Assembly: GCF_000090795.2 (NCBI RefSeq)
Contig: NW_003546246.1
Location: 726,822-751,709 of the forward strand
Source: Amphimedon queenslandica
Lineage: Eukaryota > Porifera > Demospongiae > Haplosclerida > Niphatidae
Direction of reading: 5' to 3'
DNA: 24,888 nucleotides
Made by a program: the position numbers and the translations under genes. The notes beneath the pieces were generated by a model. It was not told the origin of the DNA and did not search any database. It saw only the letters and a list, made by a program, of their open reading frames with translations. Of the stretch, positions 1-10,120 are shown piece by piece (the first letter of the stretch is position 1; every line of letters starts with the position of its first letter).

Positions 1-480
1 CCTTAAAGGATTCCTAGCAGTGAAATTGCTCCTCATATTCATGATGAGATTGTTGGTGATGGAGCATGTTTCTTCAGAACACTATCTAAAGCCATTACTG
101 GTACTGAAGCAATTCATTATGCAGTTTGTGTGTCCTTGATAAAGTTTATGCTTCACCCTGAAAATGTTCTTGCTTTTGGTAGAATTCTTTGCCTGGGTGT
201 TGTGTATGACATAAATGCACAAAAAGCAGTGACAAGTCACATCAACAGACATAGACTCTATTCAGAAACTGCATGGTGAACTGAATATGAGGTATTTGCA
301 GCTGCCACAATGTTTCAAGTGAAAATTAAGGTTTTCACTGAATATGTTGATCACCGTGTTTGGCACACATATGTCCCACGGTTCAGTAACAAAACTTGCA
401 TGGCACCTATGCAAGTCATGATATACCTGTATCACATAAATAGTAATCATTATGATTTAGTGATACCTGTGTTTAATTAG
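1..480 (+). pseudogene. OTU-domain cysteine protease remnant, partial at window edge
   Basis: The frame running from just after the TAA at 4-6 to the TAG at 478-480 reads as an OTU deubiquitinase-like domain. Near residue 18 it has the nucleophile motif GDGACFFRTLSKAITG, which matches the family pattern GDGxCxxR with the catalytic Cys. Near the end it has SNHYDLVIPVF, which matches the family catalytic His block (NHYxxV). OTU proteases cleave ubiquitin-type isopeptide bonds, and OTU domains also occur inside large transposons. The spacing between the Cys and His blocks (about 130 residues) is normal. One in-frame TGA at 277-279, in an otherwise well conserved stretch (ETAW-stop-TEYEVFAAATMF), breaks it. 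The 5' part lies outside the window or is lost. It is either a transposon-borne or a host OTU copy; the lack of downstream exons and the decayed surroundings favour a mobile-element relic. Confidence 0.8.
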
Positions 481-586
481 AAGCAATGTAGCCTTGGACT
501 TGATGTGTTGTTGTTAAGAGAGTTTCTTTTCTTGTCCCTTTCTCTGCTTTCCACTTTTCCTCCCCTCAACCTAAATTTTTGTTACT

Positions 587-690
587 GTCAATACTTGTAG
601 CCAATTAGTCAGTCACAGTTTCATTACAGTTGTTATCGTATGTCAATACTTGTAGATGGTTAGTCACTCAGGGTTTTGTTGTAGTTTACT
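587..690. repeat. 55-bp tandem duplication (2 units)
   Basis: Two adjacent units begin with gtcaatacttgtag at 587 and 642, a period of 55 bp. Both continue with a ...TTAGTCA... block and a T-rich tail containing TTGTAG or TTACAG. The units are clearly diverged, so this is an old duplication. No coding content is seen between 481 and 760. Confidence 0.65.
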
Positions 691-763
691 TCTATATTTG
701 TAGTTAGTAAAAATAATTCTTATTTTACTACAAATAGTCCCTAATATTGCAAAAGTTATATTA

Positions 764-1266
764 TCCATTCATGGCATTTGCCTACACCTTTGCAGCACAT
801 CATTATAAAGCAGAGATATATGTGTAGAATGATCATTACTTGTTCATTTTACAACATACCTTAGTTTGTGTTGTGACTTATGCAGCAGCAGTTGTCAAGG
901 TGTTGTGTTGTACCACACTTGTGGTGGTGCTATGTGACAACTGTACCATGCTGTATTCAAGGGTAATTGTTGTAGTTTTACTGTTATTTTTTGCTTATAT
1001 TTGTATTTAATGTTTTTAGTTCTCTAGTACACGTACTCCCTGTATTACAAAGATTGTTTTGTATTCATGGCATTTGCCTATGCCTTCGCAGTACTTTGTT
1101 ATAAAGGTAGAGATGTGATGAGAGAATGGTTATTAATTCTAGCATACCATGGTTTGTTTGGTGACTAATTCTGGTGCAGTTTTCAAGGTGTCAATGTACT
1201 TTTTGTACTTCATGTCGTACCACGCTTTGGGTGGCGCCATGTGACAACCATAGTGCAACACTGTAT
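764..1266. repeat. Diverged ~200-bp direct duplication (copies 764-957 and 1060-1266)
   Basis: Both copies share attcatggcatttgccta (767 and 1063), then a CTTTGCAG/CTTCGCAG block, a TTATAAAG block, a GTTGTC/TTTTCAAGGTGT block, and finally a TACCAC...GTGG hairpin followed by ATGTGACAAC (934 and 1241). The offset drifts from 296 to 307 bp, so several small indels have accumulated. The second copy runs directly into the minisatellite beginning at 1215, so the hairpin unit is part of the duplicated sequence. Confidence 0.7.
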
Positions 1267-1514
1267 ATGTGACTGATATAAGTAGCATGTACCACACCTC
1301 TGGTGGCAGCATGTGATTACCATACCACACAGTGTTGGTAGCTTGCAAGCAGGTTGCATAAGTCGTATCACGCTTTGGATGGTGATATTTGTCAAACCTA
1401 CCAGTTTTATTGGTGGCTTGCAAACAGGCTGTAGTCATACCACGCTTTGGGTGGCGACATTCAATGGCAGAATGTGTGACTTGGCTGTACCACGCTTTGG
1501 GTGGCGGCTGTTTT
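1215..1514. repeat. ~73-bp minisatellite with hairpin-headed units
   Basis: Units begin at 1215, 1288, 1364, 1436 and 1486, giving spacings of 73, 76, 72 and 50 bp. Each starts with a variant of gtaccacgctttgggtggc. This head is a quasi-palindrome: CCAC and GTGG can pair over a 5-6 base loop. Units 2 and 3 also share a second half: TACCA, then TTGGTRGCTTGCAA, then CAGG. A related single hairpin lies upstream at 910-930. Open frames crossing the array only reflect the repeat (recurring PPKAWY-like peptides on the minus strand) and are not taken as genes. Confidence 0.75.
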
Positions 1515-1519
1515 GTTGT

Positions 1520-3960
1520 TAAAATGTAAAAATAATTGTAAACGGTTTCATTTTCTCATTCTTTGTTTGCCAAATTAGACACAGGTACATCTGGCTGCTT
1601 TGTGCTGCAAAGGTGTTTTGACCTGGAATTAGAGACTAACTCTTTGTGGTCCAGGTTGGGATTTGTCTTTTTGACAGATGCTGACTGTCTCACTCATGAT
1701 AATTTCATAAAAATCTGCAACCTGCAACTTCCCTTGCATTTTGTTACTCCTGCTTTATTTCTGCATAAAAAACTATTGCATGCTTTGATACCAGGTACAA
1801 ATGTTTTATCCTTTAAGCTACTTCAATTTTGTAGTCACTATGCTGCATTATTTTATGTTTTGCATTATATATATTTTTTCTGTAGGTTTCTGGATCACTT
1901 GGTGTCGATGAGTTTTCTCTATTCCAGGATTTGCCACCATCCAGTTAAGTACTTTAGTCTCATTGTTTTGCTACTGAAAAGCTTGATTGAGCCCCACGCT
2001 TTCATTTCAGACAACATTTTCAGTTGCTGCAGCAATGAAGTCTGCTGAGAGTGGCTTACCTTTTCTCTGCTCAGTCCAAACAAGCTGTGTCTGTACTGTG
2101 CAATGTTTGCAAAACTTCTTTGTATGTTAAGAGATACCCATTTAGATAAGCTTACTCATGATTTCCCCTTCTAACAAACACTAATGCATTAATCTTATTT
2201 TCTATGGGAAAGCTCAGCTAATTTGACAAGATGTAATTATGTCCATGAGATATGACAAGTTTTGTGTCAGTTGCTATAAACTTAATATTAATGAATGCAT
2301 GCTTATATGTTTAGCACTGTGCTGCTAAACAGTTGTCAGTGGTTTGTGTTCCATAAGTAGCTACATTTTATAATTGAGCAAATTCCGATTGGTGCAAACT
2401 CTGCAAGTAAAACTGTATACAATAACTGCATAAAATTTGCAAAATTCATTTTCATAATAATAAATAATGCATTTGTCTCAGAAAGATTTTTATGCCCTAA
2501 AGCTTTTTAAAAAATATCGAAAAATAACACTGAATTTTCATTGCTTATTCCTCTTGCTTTCTTCTCTTGCAATAAACAAAAAAGCAAAGTGTTCCACTAG
2601 ATAGTTTGTCATTGTCCTGGTAATGTTGTAATTTATTACATGTATCTCTACCGTCATTTCATTCACAATTAGTTGCTTTTTATAATGCTTGTAACAATAC
2701 TTGGGTATTTATGCCATGCTTTACTTCTTCCTATCTTAATTTTTAATGCACATTTGCAGTGCACAAATGGTGAAATACCTTCAAGTTGTTACTTCTATGA
2801 TGTTGCTGATGTAGGATTATTAGCCAGACAGCATATTTTAAAACTAACATATGCTTTAATTGCTCTTTTCTTTCAATCTTTATGTCTCTCAAAAATGATT
2901 ATCGCATCGTTTTGTATCTTAGGTTGCCTTTTGGGAATGATACTTATTGCAAATTTTATTTTCTATTTCACTGCCCAGTTGCAATCCCTGTGCTGGGTTT
3001 AGGCAGTAATACAAAAATTCTTTTTAAATGTAATTTTGCAAATAGCTCACAAACTGCATGCTTGGCAATGATGACACACACTTCACAAAAGTATCTCACC
3101 TCAAGAGTAGGATAATATATTGTATCACAACACTGCACCATAGATTGGGAATTTTGTTGCCGCTTCAAGTTTTGACATGAAATTATAAGCGAAAATTAAT
3201 TTAACATGCAGTAGTGCACACAAGTTCTTCTTATTCACAATGAGGCATGAAGCTCTTACACAAGAGGCTCTTTGGCAGTACTATCATAAGAAACTAACAT
3301 CGAATAGCTGTCTTTTGGCATCCACAGTTAGTAGCTATATGTGCAGTTTATGGCACATCCTAAATTTTTTGCATTAAAAAGACAATACCATTTGGTCAAA
3401 CAACAAAAATATAACAACTGGGAAAATTTGTTACATGCATTATTTTTAACATGATAATATCCGAATCTATGATACAGTATTGTATCTCCTTTCTATCTTT
3501 TACAATTAGTCCGATTTTTCAGTCTATGTAAATTATGCAAAAAATTATGCAATTTTGAATTTGGAAGAAATCCTTGCTAATTAATATGTATTCATATGCT
3601 TCAAACTTAGCAATATGACAAAATTACAATTATGTGCATGCATGTACATCATGTATATGACATGTTTACTATTTCGATAAACTGGTGAATGCAAACATTA
3701 TCAGGAAGCAATAAAGTAGTTATAACCAGTCTTACTGCCAGAGCCTTATTATTATTTTTTTATATATGTTCAGTAATAAAAGTAAACATATGTAATGCAT
3801 GCAATGTTTAACTTCATTTTCTTATTGTGTAAGCAGCAAACATGGATATTAATTATCCCACTAATTTTAAATCCGTTAGTCTTAATAATCTATTGCTAAA
3901 GTGCATGATATTGTTGACATGGTGCATGTAAAAGCATGTATACATAATAATAAAGTAGTA
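1520..3960. other. AT-rich stretch without a supported gene
   Basis: Two plus-strand open stretches occur here: 1563-2048, containing LDTGTSGCF near its start, and 2673-3002, which is hydrophobic. Neither matches a family I recognise. The DTGTS string recalls an aspartic protease active site, but nothing around it supports that. Some pyrimidine tracts ending in AG (before about 1886, 2012 and 2760) could be splice acceptors, but no consistent exon phases could be chained. The rest is AT-rich sequence with scattered TGCATG strings and no repeats of note. Confidence 0.4.
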
Positions 3961-3966
3961 TTTTTT

Positions 3967-4166
3967 GGTATAGTAGAAAATTTTCGTGGCACTAAAGTTT
4001 CATAAATTTGTATTTTGTCAAACTTCACGACAATAAAATCCGCAAAATTGATTCAATATGGTTAAACTTGGCCGAAAAGCAGAAAATCACAAAAATGAAA
4101 GTTACAAAATTGATGGTTCAATTGACCGATCAAATTTTCGGGCTACGAACATTTTCCACAATACGG
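3967..4166. mobile_element. ~200-bp MITE with ~34-bp terminal inverted repeats
   Basis: The left end (from 3967, GGTATAGTAGAAAATTTTCG...) and the reverse complement of the right end (from 4166, CGTATTGTGGAAAATGTTCG...) align over about 34 bp with roughly three quarters identity. The match includes GAAAAT, TTCGT and AAATTT/AAGTTT blocks. The short AT-rich interior encodes nothing. A TA dinucleotide flanks both sides (3959-3960 and 4167-4168), which would fit a mariner-type element, but 2 bp is weak evidence. The exact outer boundary on the left is uncertain by several bases because a T-run intervenes. Confidence 0.7.
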
Positions 4167-4169
4167 TAG

Positions 4170-4975
4170 TTGCTTTAAAGAGGACGTAGAATTACTTCAT
4201 ACCCAGAAATGAATTATGGGTGCTTTAATAAGCTAAAGGAACTCAAAGCCACATTTAAAGCATTGCTTGTGAGCCTGTCATACATGTCTCTAATTATGTT
4301 CCTTTATTTATGTATTTCATTTTCCTTTAGGGAGATGACATTATACACAAATGACAGAGCTTGTTAAAGGTAGTAATAGTCTTAGTTGCTTCTGCATGAT
4401 AGAAAATGTTTAATCTTCATTTTTTAAATTTTGTATATTTTTAAAATGTGTAATCCAGGAGAACAAGAAAGATGTATTATGTTATTTGATGGGGTAACCA
4501 TCTTGTGTAAAATTATAAGTTCAGCAAGGTTCATCTAGAAATAAATATTTAATTGGTAGTCAAAGAGGTACATACCAGCTTACCCACAACTGTCTACAAA
4601 CGAAAGGGATTCGTATGCAAAGGATTTCGGCATTGCTCTTAAAGATGGCTACTAATGAGGGCAAAAAAATCTAGCTTCATTACTTCCTCCTACTGCTCGA
4701 ATAGAAGATAGCACTACTAGGACAAACTGACTGTATTATTACATTTAATGTGAGTATTTTTGCAAGTCAATTAAAATTATCATACTTTAAAAAAGATGGC
4801 ATCTTTCAATGACATATTCATCATGACTGCTTCTTATCTGCCCTAAAATATTTTTGACACTTATGTTCCGACTGAATACTGATAAGTAATTGTTATACAT
4901 TATGGTTATAAAATCCACTTCATAAAAATAATAAGACAAAATTGTTTAAAAGTTAAACTTATTTTACTTAATTGT
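4170..4975. other. AT-rich non-coding stretch
   Basis: No coding frame, inverted-repeat pair or RNA gene was recognised between the MITE and the hAT element. The sequence is AT-rich and unstructured by eye. Confidence 0.5.
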
Positions 4976-5544
4976 CAAAGCCGTTGACAGGGTTCTGGGG
5001 GCCTGGTACAGAAGATAAAGGGGGTGTTGGTGTGGCGCACGAAGCGTGCTGAAAAATTTGACGCATATTAATTAGGGCCTTAGTTTCTGGTAGTTATTAA
5101 CAAAACCTGGTTTATTAATCAGCTCAGTTTAGATTGTCAGTATGTTTTTAGCCAAAAGGAACTCTTCTGGCTTTAATGCTTGCAAAATGTCTTTATAATT
5201 CACTGTCCTGGCAAGGTCATTTTCAATGCTTAGTAGAGCTAAGTTCTGCAAATGGTCTTCTGGCATTATTGACATGCTTATTAATTAATTATTATTAGTT
5301 AAAACATAATTATTATTAAATTTAAAGTTAATATTAATAATAAAATTGACACTGTCAGACTAGGACAAAAACTATAGAAATGAAGAAATCACTCAACAGA
5401 ATCCATTATATTCAGTTACTTTTCTCGTAGATGTTCATAAGTAGCTAACAAAGTAAATGTGTACATGATATGGGGCCCCTTCCCACTGCTAAATTTAAGG
5501 GGGCCCAGGTTTTTGTACCTGCTACTCCCCTGTCAACGGCCCTG
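4976..5544. mobile_element. Non-autonomous hAT element with 8-bp target duplication
   Basis: The left end CAAAGCCGTTGACAGGG (from 4976) is mirrored by CCCTGTCAACGGCCCTG at the right (ending 5544), so the inverted ends share GCCGTTGACAGGG. Both ends also carry subterminal GGGGGCC/GGGGCCC tracts and a GGTAC motif. The flanks are ttaattgt (4968-4975) and ttaatcgt (5545-5552), matching at 7 of 8 positions, which is the 8-bp duplication expected of hAT insertion. CAGRG-type ends with a C at position 1 are typical of hAT families, although the left copy has mutated to CAAAG. The 569-bp interior has no transposase. It is AT-rich in the middle, including a run of TTAATTAATTATTATTAG near 5280. Confidence 0.8.
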
Positions 5545-5645
5545 TTAATCGTCATCCATAAAGTCTATTTTTTCAGCTTCAATGTCACTATGAGTGTCAT
5601 TATCAGATTTAGATGTGGTGTCAGATGTGGAGCTCGCCCCTATTC
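5545..5645 (-). other. Short acidic Ser/Asp-rich reading-frame tail abutting the hAT insertion
   Basis: On the minus strand a frame of about 30 codons reads SSTSDTTSKSDNDTHSDIEA and then ends with a DFMDDD-stop. The TAA stop (5545-5547) lies inside the 8-bp target duplication of the neighbouring hAT element. Acidic serine-rich tails are common in eukaryotic proteins, but this one is short and has no upstream continuation in frame (TGA just before it). It could be the last exon of a broken gene or chance. The rest of 5645-5900 has pyrimidine-rich tracts but no supported coding. Confidence 0.25.
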
Positions 5646-5899
5646 ATTTTTTTCCGTGACATTTGTCACAGTTTCAGCTAGTGAACTGTGTCCTGGTAAG
5701 TTAGTGCATCCCAAAGAGACTCAACTTAGTGCACAATGTACTGCTTCTCGCTTAACGCTACACCTTTCATTCTTACATCCCGTCTTACATTCACATCTAC
5801 TTAGAAAAAATTTATTCTTCTTAATTTGCCTCTCTATTTCAGGGTCCTTCAATCTATGGAGTAAGTTTGGCTTTGATTAAGAAACCATCGACTTGCCTC

Positions 5900-6639
5900 A
5901 GGAAACGGTAAAGACAAGAATGTATCTGAAAGGTAGAAATTATTCTATAGCATGCATGTATATGATGTTCTCAACCAGTGCCGCCATAATGAAGTGATGG
6001 TGAGCATTCTTTTATGGAAAAAAATTTGCTTACTTACAATTGTACAAATTTTAGCAAACCATTTTGTGCTTGTCAATGTTTTGTAGATAAGAATTGAGTT
6101 AAGAAGTGGCACTAGAGTGTTGTGACAATATTTTGATAGAAATGCAGGCAAATGCTTCTGAAAATAAACACATCCAACGAGCCTGAAAAATGACAAAAAA
6201 CCTTGCTTTGTTTTACTGATTCTTATTCTCCATTGAACCAGGCATGGAAGTGCCACATATCAATGTGGCATGTAAGAAGGTATTGAAAAGGGTTCTTTTT
6301 CAAATTCCTTTAAAAAAGGAAGTGTAATTTGATCCAGTGCCAATGAAAAGAGATATCATTATATGTGGTATGACTTCATATGAAAGGAAAGCAAAATCAG
6401 GATTATACACATAGCAATGACTAAATTGATAATGCACAGGCACTTTCTTTGTAGTGCATTGGCCATATTAAGCAGTACAAGTAAAGCAAAACTTATGTTT
6501 TTGTACATTGTGTACCACGTCTCCATAACGATTCATACGCATTTCAGTGATATCTTAACTCAGGTTGAGGAACTGTTGCATCATTAGAATGTATTGCCCA
6601 TACTATGTCCTATTCAAAACAATCTGCTGAAACCAAGCC
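5900..6639. other. Stretch with unrecognised minus-strand open frames
   Basis: The minus strand is open over 5945-6256 (about 100 residues), but I recognise no family in it. Around 6480-6550 the minus strand reads MRMNRYGDVVHNVQKHKFCF before a stop. That could be a decayed continuation of the conserved-looking frame upstream (6640-7090), since it is on the same strand and downstream of it. No function can be assigned. Confidence 0.3.
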
Positions 6640-7090
6640 AATTACTTTCATTAATCAATATTTGCATGTTCTACAGCTAATATCTCATGCCAAGCAACAG
6701 GTACATTGGAATTGGGATCAAAAGATTTATGCACATGAGTAGTACCAGTAGCATTCCTCCTTAACTGTTCAAATTACTTAGGATTAAACTCGACTCTGGA
6801 AGGTTTATCTAAAACAACATTCACTTCTTTAATTCTACAAGAAAAATGTTCTTTTTATGAACATTGTAAAAAACAGTTTAGCATAATCTGTGATGGCTTT
6901 GTTGCTGAATGGTTTAGTGTTAATGCAAAAACATTGCCTCGATAGCAACAGCTTCTGGTGTACAATACCTATGCATTTCATTAACACAATATTTGGAATT
7001 TTTATATCTTGCTTCTATATTTCCTCTCCAGTGAGACTTTGCAGACTCATGAGGTAGTCTGTTCACATCAGCTAGAGCTCTTTGAGACAT
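6640..7090 (-). pseudogene. Decayed frame of an uncharacterised transposon-associated protein family
   Basis: Reading from 7090 leftwards, a first open block starts MSQRALADVNRLPHESAKSH and runs to a stop near 6930. It is followed in another frame by NTKPFSNKAITDYAKLFFTM and, after a further stop, by IKEVNVVLDKPSRVEFNPK-stop-FEQLRRN. The last part includes HKSFDPNSNVPVAWHEILA. The pattern of a DYAKxFFxxF helix, then EVxVVLDxPSR...NPKxFEQxRR, then a PxxW block recalls an uncharacterised protein type I remember from sponge and cnidarian gene sets, often in mobile DNA. That is recollection, not a search result. At least two frameshifts and one stop show that it is dead. It might belong to a large transposon. 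Confidence 0.5.
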
Positions 7091-7099
7091 TCCTGCTCC

Positions 7100-7830
7100 G
7101 TATTAAATGTTTGGTTTCCTTGGTTAGACCAAGACAAGTGAAAATGTAGGCATTTTTATAACTGTTACTTTCTCTGTCTTTTGTAGAAAATTTTTTTATT
7201 TGGTCTGCTACGCATTGTCAGCAATTTCTTTGTATTGTAGTACTCCATTCCTAAGTTATGAAGTGAGTTTGTAGGTGAATGGAATAATAAACGGCACCTA
7301 TTACTGTGTAGATCTGGTTGTTGGTTTTCTGCTGTTGCATTGGATAAACTCAGATCTGTATTGTCATTTAATACTGAATTTGTTTTCTTTGCTAGTACAG
7401 AAAATTCTGTTTGTAATTGAACCAATGGTACTTGTGTCCCATGATAACTTCTTTCCTTGGATCCATTATAAACAGCTGCATGGCTGCTAGTGATATCAAA
7501 TTGTCGACTGTGGCTATTGTACGTATTGCCGGTGACATTTCATTCTACACACTTAATTCACGTCTTTTTTCAGTGTGACATGTGCCAAAACTGTCATGTG
7601 AGTTCTTTGATGACGCACGACTAAGATGATTTAGTATTTTAATTGACTGACAAGAGCCATCATTTGATTATACCATTATAAAAAATAAAAAAGGAGTTCA
7701 AAATTTTTTTCATATTCAGAAATTATTTGTGAAAAAATAGGCCATTCTATTGTGTGCAGTAGTAATGATACTGATTCTGAAAGTATGCTGCATATTTTAC
7801 GCAATAGTTTTGTTACATATCCAACAATTT
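7100..7830. other. Stretch without a recognised gene
   Basis: Overlapping open frames exist on both strands (7165-7425 minus, 7275-7490 plus), but neither shows a recognisable domain. No inverted-repeat pair was found. A CAGTG start at 7571 was considered as a hAT end but is not supported. Confidence 0.4.
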
Positions 7831-7832
7831 CA

Positions 7833-8268
7833 TTTCATTGTCTTCCATTAAAGAGGAAGTATCTCTTTAAAATATGGGTGTAAAATTAGGAGGAAGAAGC
7901 TACCCATCAATGCTAACTTCCGAGTTTGTAGTGCACACTTCATTATATCTAATGGATGGCAACTGAGGTTTGACAAGTTCCCTACTGAAAATTTATCTGA
8001 TGTATCACATCAAGTATCATTGAAGCAACAAAAATCACCATAAGAAAGATCAACAGTAGCTCTACCGCAGCATGAAGAGCCTTCATTATCATCATGACTC
8101 ATGGTTGATGCATCTACGTGCATGAATACGTCAAATCAGAGCAGTTTGCCAGTTGAAGTACTGAAAACGGAGAACATTCAGTTAAATATGAAATAGAAAA
8201 TCTAAAATTTAAAATTCAATTATTTAAATTTTGTCTTTGTTATGTAGTGGCAAGAAATAAAGTCACAT
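7833..8268 (+). pseudogene. THAP zinc-finger and coiled-coil remnant
   Basis: The frame from 7833 reads FHCLPLKRKYLFKIWV. After a single-base shift at about 7881 it continues KIRRKKLPINANFRVCSAHF. This is the second half of a THAP domain: the Trp, the basic block and the CxxHF that supplies the last Cys and His zinc ligands. The N-terminal CxxxC half is missing or too decayed to see. About 230 bases downstream, pieces such as LKTENIQLN and YEIENLKFKIQLFKF form the heptad-like coiled coil that often follows a THAP domain. THAP domains bind DNA in P-element-like and related transposases as well as in host regulators. The frameshift, stops (8041, 8194) and lack of a catalytic domain mark a relic. 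Confidence 0.65.
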
Positions 8269-9590
8269 AATACACAGGATATCCTGCATGGCGAAGTTTA
8301 AATGCGTGCTATAGGTTTTTGGGCCCTGCAGTAGACAAGCTAATATATTTGAATGGAGGTACTTCTGAAATAAAAGGAGAATTAAAGGTAGAGGAAGGCC
8401 TAGAGCACTTGTACTGCTTGAAGAGTTTTTTATGGTTTTGGTTTGATTGAGTCTTGGTCTGTTTGAAGAAGATTTGGCTAATAGATTTAACATCAGTCGC
8501 TCAATTGCATCTAGAATATTTACTACTTGGATCAACTTTTTGCTCTAAGTATGTCTGTAATTCAACCAAAATAGAAATAATTATAAATATAATTGTCACT
8601 TGTTCAGCACCTACTAGTTGGGTGTAAATTGCAAATGGCTGAAGCAGCTCAACTGTATTCTCAATCTGCTTCCAGTAACTAGTTGGCAATTACAGAGGTT
8701 AATTTGTCACACACTAAAAGAAGCATGTTTGACATTTGGTACAAAGAACTCCATCTTGTGGACAGTTGGCCATAAATTTTTTCCCACTCTGGAGATGGGC
8801 ATCTCAGTAGCTGGATTTATATACCTTTGATACAATTTTATGGACTCTTCCCAAGACTCTCTTCTGTGATTTTGATAGTCTAATTACTTCAACACAAGCT
8901 GAAGTGTGAGAGAAGTAATTGGTTTTCTGAAAGCCTACAAAAGCAGCTTTATGTCTATCATCAAAGTCTTCATAATTAGTCCCTTCCTGCAAAAGTACAC
9001 CATTCAGTTCATCATCTTTGTGTGGACAGTCTTCCATTTCTTCGAAATCTACTTCAGACCCTTCACTACCATCATCTAGATGCTCACTTTCATCAAATTG
9101 GTGCTGCTTAAAGGCAGCTACCATGTTGCTTCCAATATCTGTGAGAATTTTATGAATGACATAATGTGTGATATTCTATTTTAATAAAACTGTATTATCT
9201 AGAGCCACAACATTAGCAGCTGTGTGTGGTGATGGAAATCAGCAAGCTACAAGTGAGACATTGTCTTTTGCGATGTTTTAATTCATATAAATGTACTGTT
9301 ATCCCTAAAAATACTGCTGTCATCCCTCTTTTTGTCCAAATATTGGCAAATATATTTGTATACCAAACATTCTGATTAAAAGACAAGATAACGTCATACA
9401 ATTTGCTATAAACAGCAGAGATTTCTTTTGTAATCTTATTTTGTCCAGGCATCTCATAATGACTGTCGAGTGATAATGTCAAAGAATTGACGGTGTCATG
9501 CTCTACTATGGAAATTGGTGTTGGTTGACCCAATAAATATTGCCAAGTTATTGGTAATATGCTGATGTTTCTCTCAATCATAATCATACA
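8263..9590 (-). pseudogene. hAT transposase, ZBED-like, multiply frameshifted
   Basis: Transposase for cut-and-paste movement. Ordered pieces on the minus strand: near 9500, HYEMPGQNKITKEISAVYSK; near 9310, NIWTKRGMTAVFLGITVHLY, which corresponds to the family's T(D/N)xWTSR...FLGITVHY block around the first catalytic Asp (here Asn); near 9130, ILTDIGSNMVAAFKQHQF, which corresponds to the D-x-GSNM block with the second Asp. An acidic stretch follows, then FSHTSACVEVIRLSKSQKRV with VLGRVHKIVSKV (the family's C-x-AHTLQL...R-x-L-V region). Next come RWSSLYQM and, near 8640, YWKQIENTVELLQPFAIYTQ with the ISxLxELQxxLE helix. Frames change at least four times. The C-terminal hATC dimerisation domain is not recognisable, nor is the N-terminal BED finger. 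Confidence 0.75.
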
Positions 9591-10011
9591 TTTTCACTCT
9601 TGCTATTTTATCTATGTGCCAGTACTAAATGTAGTACACCAATGTGAATGATTTCTAATGTTTTAACCAGTTCAGCATCTTTCTTTTCATTCTCCATTAT
9701 AAGATGATCTTGCTACTGGGATAAATGGGACTAATTTAAGTGTGCCTTCTGGTTAGTCGGGAATTTTCTTTTTAAAGGAATTACCACAGCAGCTCGAAGA
9801 ATCTTAATTTGTGGTTATTAAACACTCTTATCGATTAGATACAAAAAATAGAGAAGCAGCTATTGCTGGGTCTCCATGTAGCTGTAGCCATTTTGGGATC
9901 ATTCATTCCACGCGGCAAAACCAACTGACCAATGACCATGACAATCACTAAGCAGCCATCGAAATTTTACACATTTCAGTTGCAAAAATTTTATGTGCAT
10001 CTATGACCTTT

Positions 10012-10041
10012 AACTAAAACTAAAATGTTTTAGTTTTAGTT
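10012..10041. repeat. Perfect 14-bp inverted repeat with 2-base loop
   Basis: aactaaaactaaaa (10012-10025) and its exact reverse complement (10028-10041) are separated by TG. Further TTTTAGTTT copies follow to about 10275. It lies in the subterminal region of the minus-strand hAT element. Confidence 0.9.
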
Positions 10042-10120
10042 TCTAGTATTCAATTGTATCATTAATTTTAGTTTCAGGTTTTTTTAAAAACATTCTCATT
10101 TAGTTATTGTTTTAGTTTAG

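Noticed and set aside
1139-1522. Open frames on both strands across 1139-1522 with repeated PPKAWY or CLQATN peptides
   Set aside because: They are produced by the ~73-bp minisatellite; several frames are open at once and none has a domain.
1563-1610. LDTGTSG string as an aspartic protease active site
   Set aside because: The rest of the frame shows none of the family's other blocks and reads through likely non-coding AT-rich DNA, so the five-residue match is probably chance.
5470-5880. 136-codon plus-strand open frame
   Set aside because: Its first part is the terminal inverted repeat of the 4976-5544 hAT element and the remainder has no domain; it is a chance frame.
7571-7580. CAGTGTGACA as the missing 3' end of the ZBED-like hAT
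   Set aside because: The adjoining 8-mer does not match the flank of the 5' end (aaacattg), and the THAP relic would lie inside the element without explanation.
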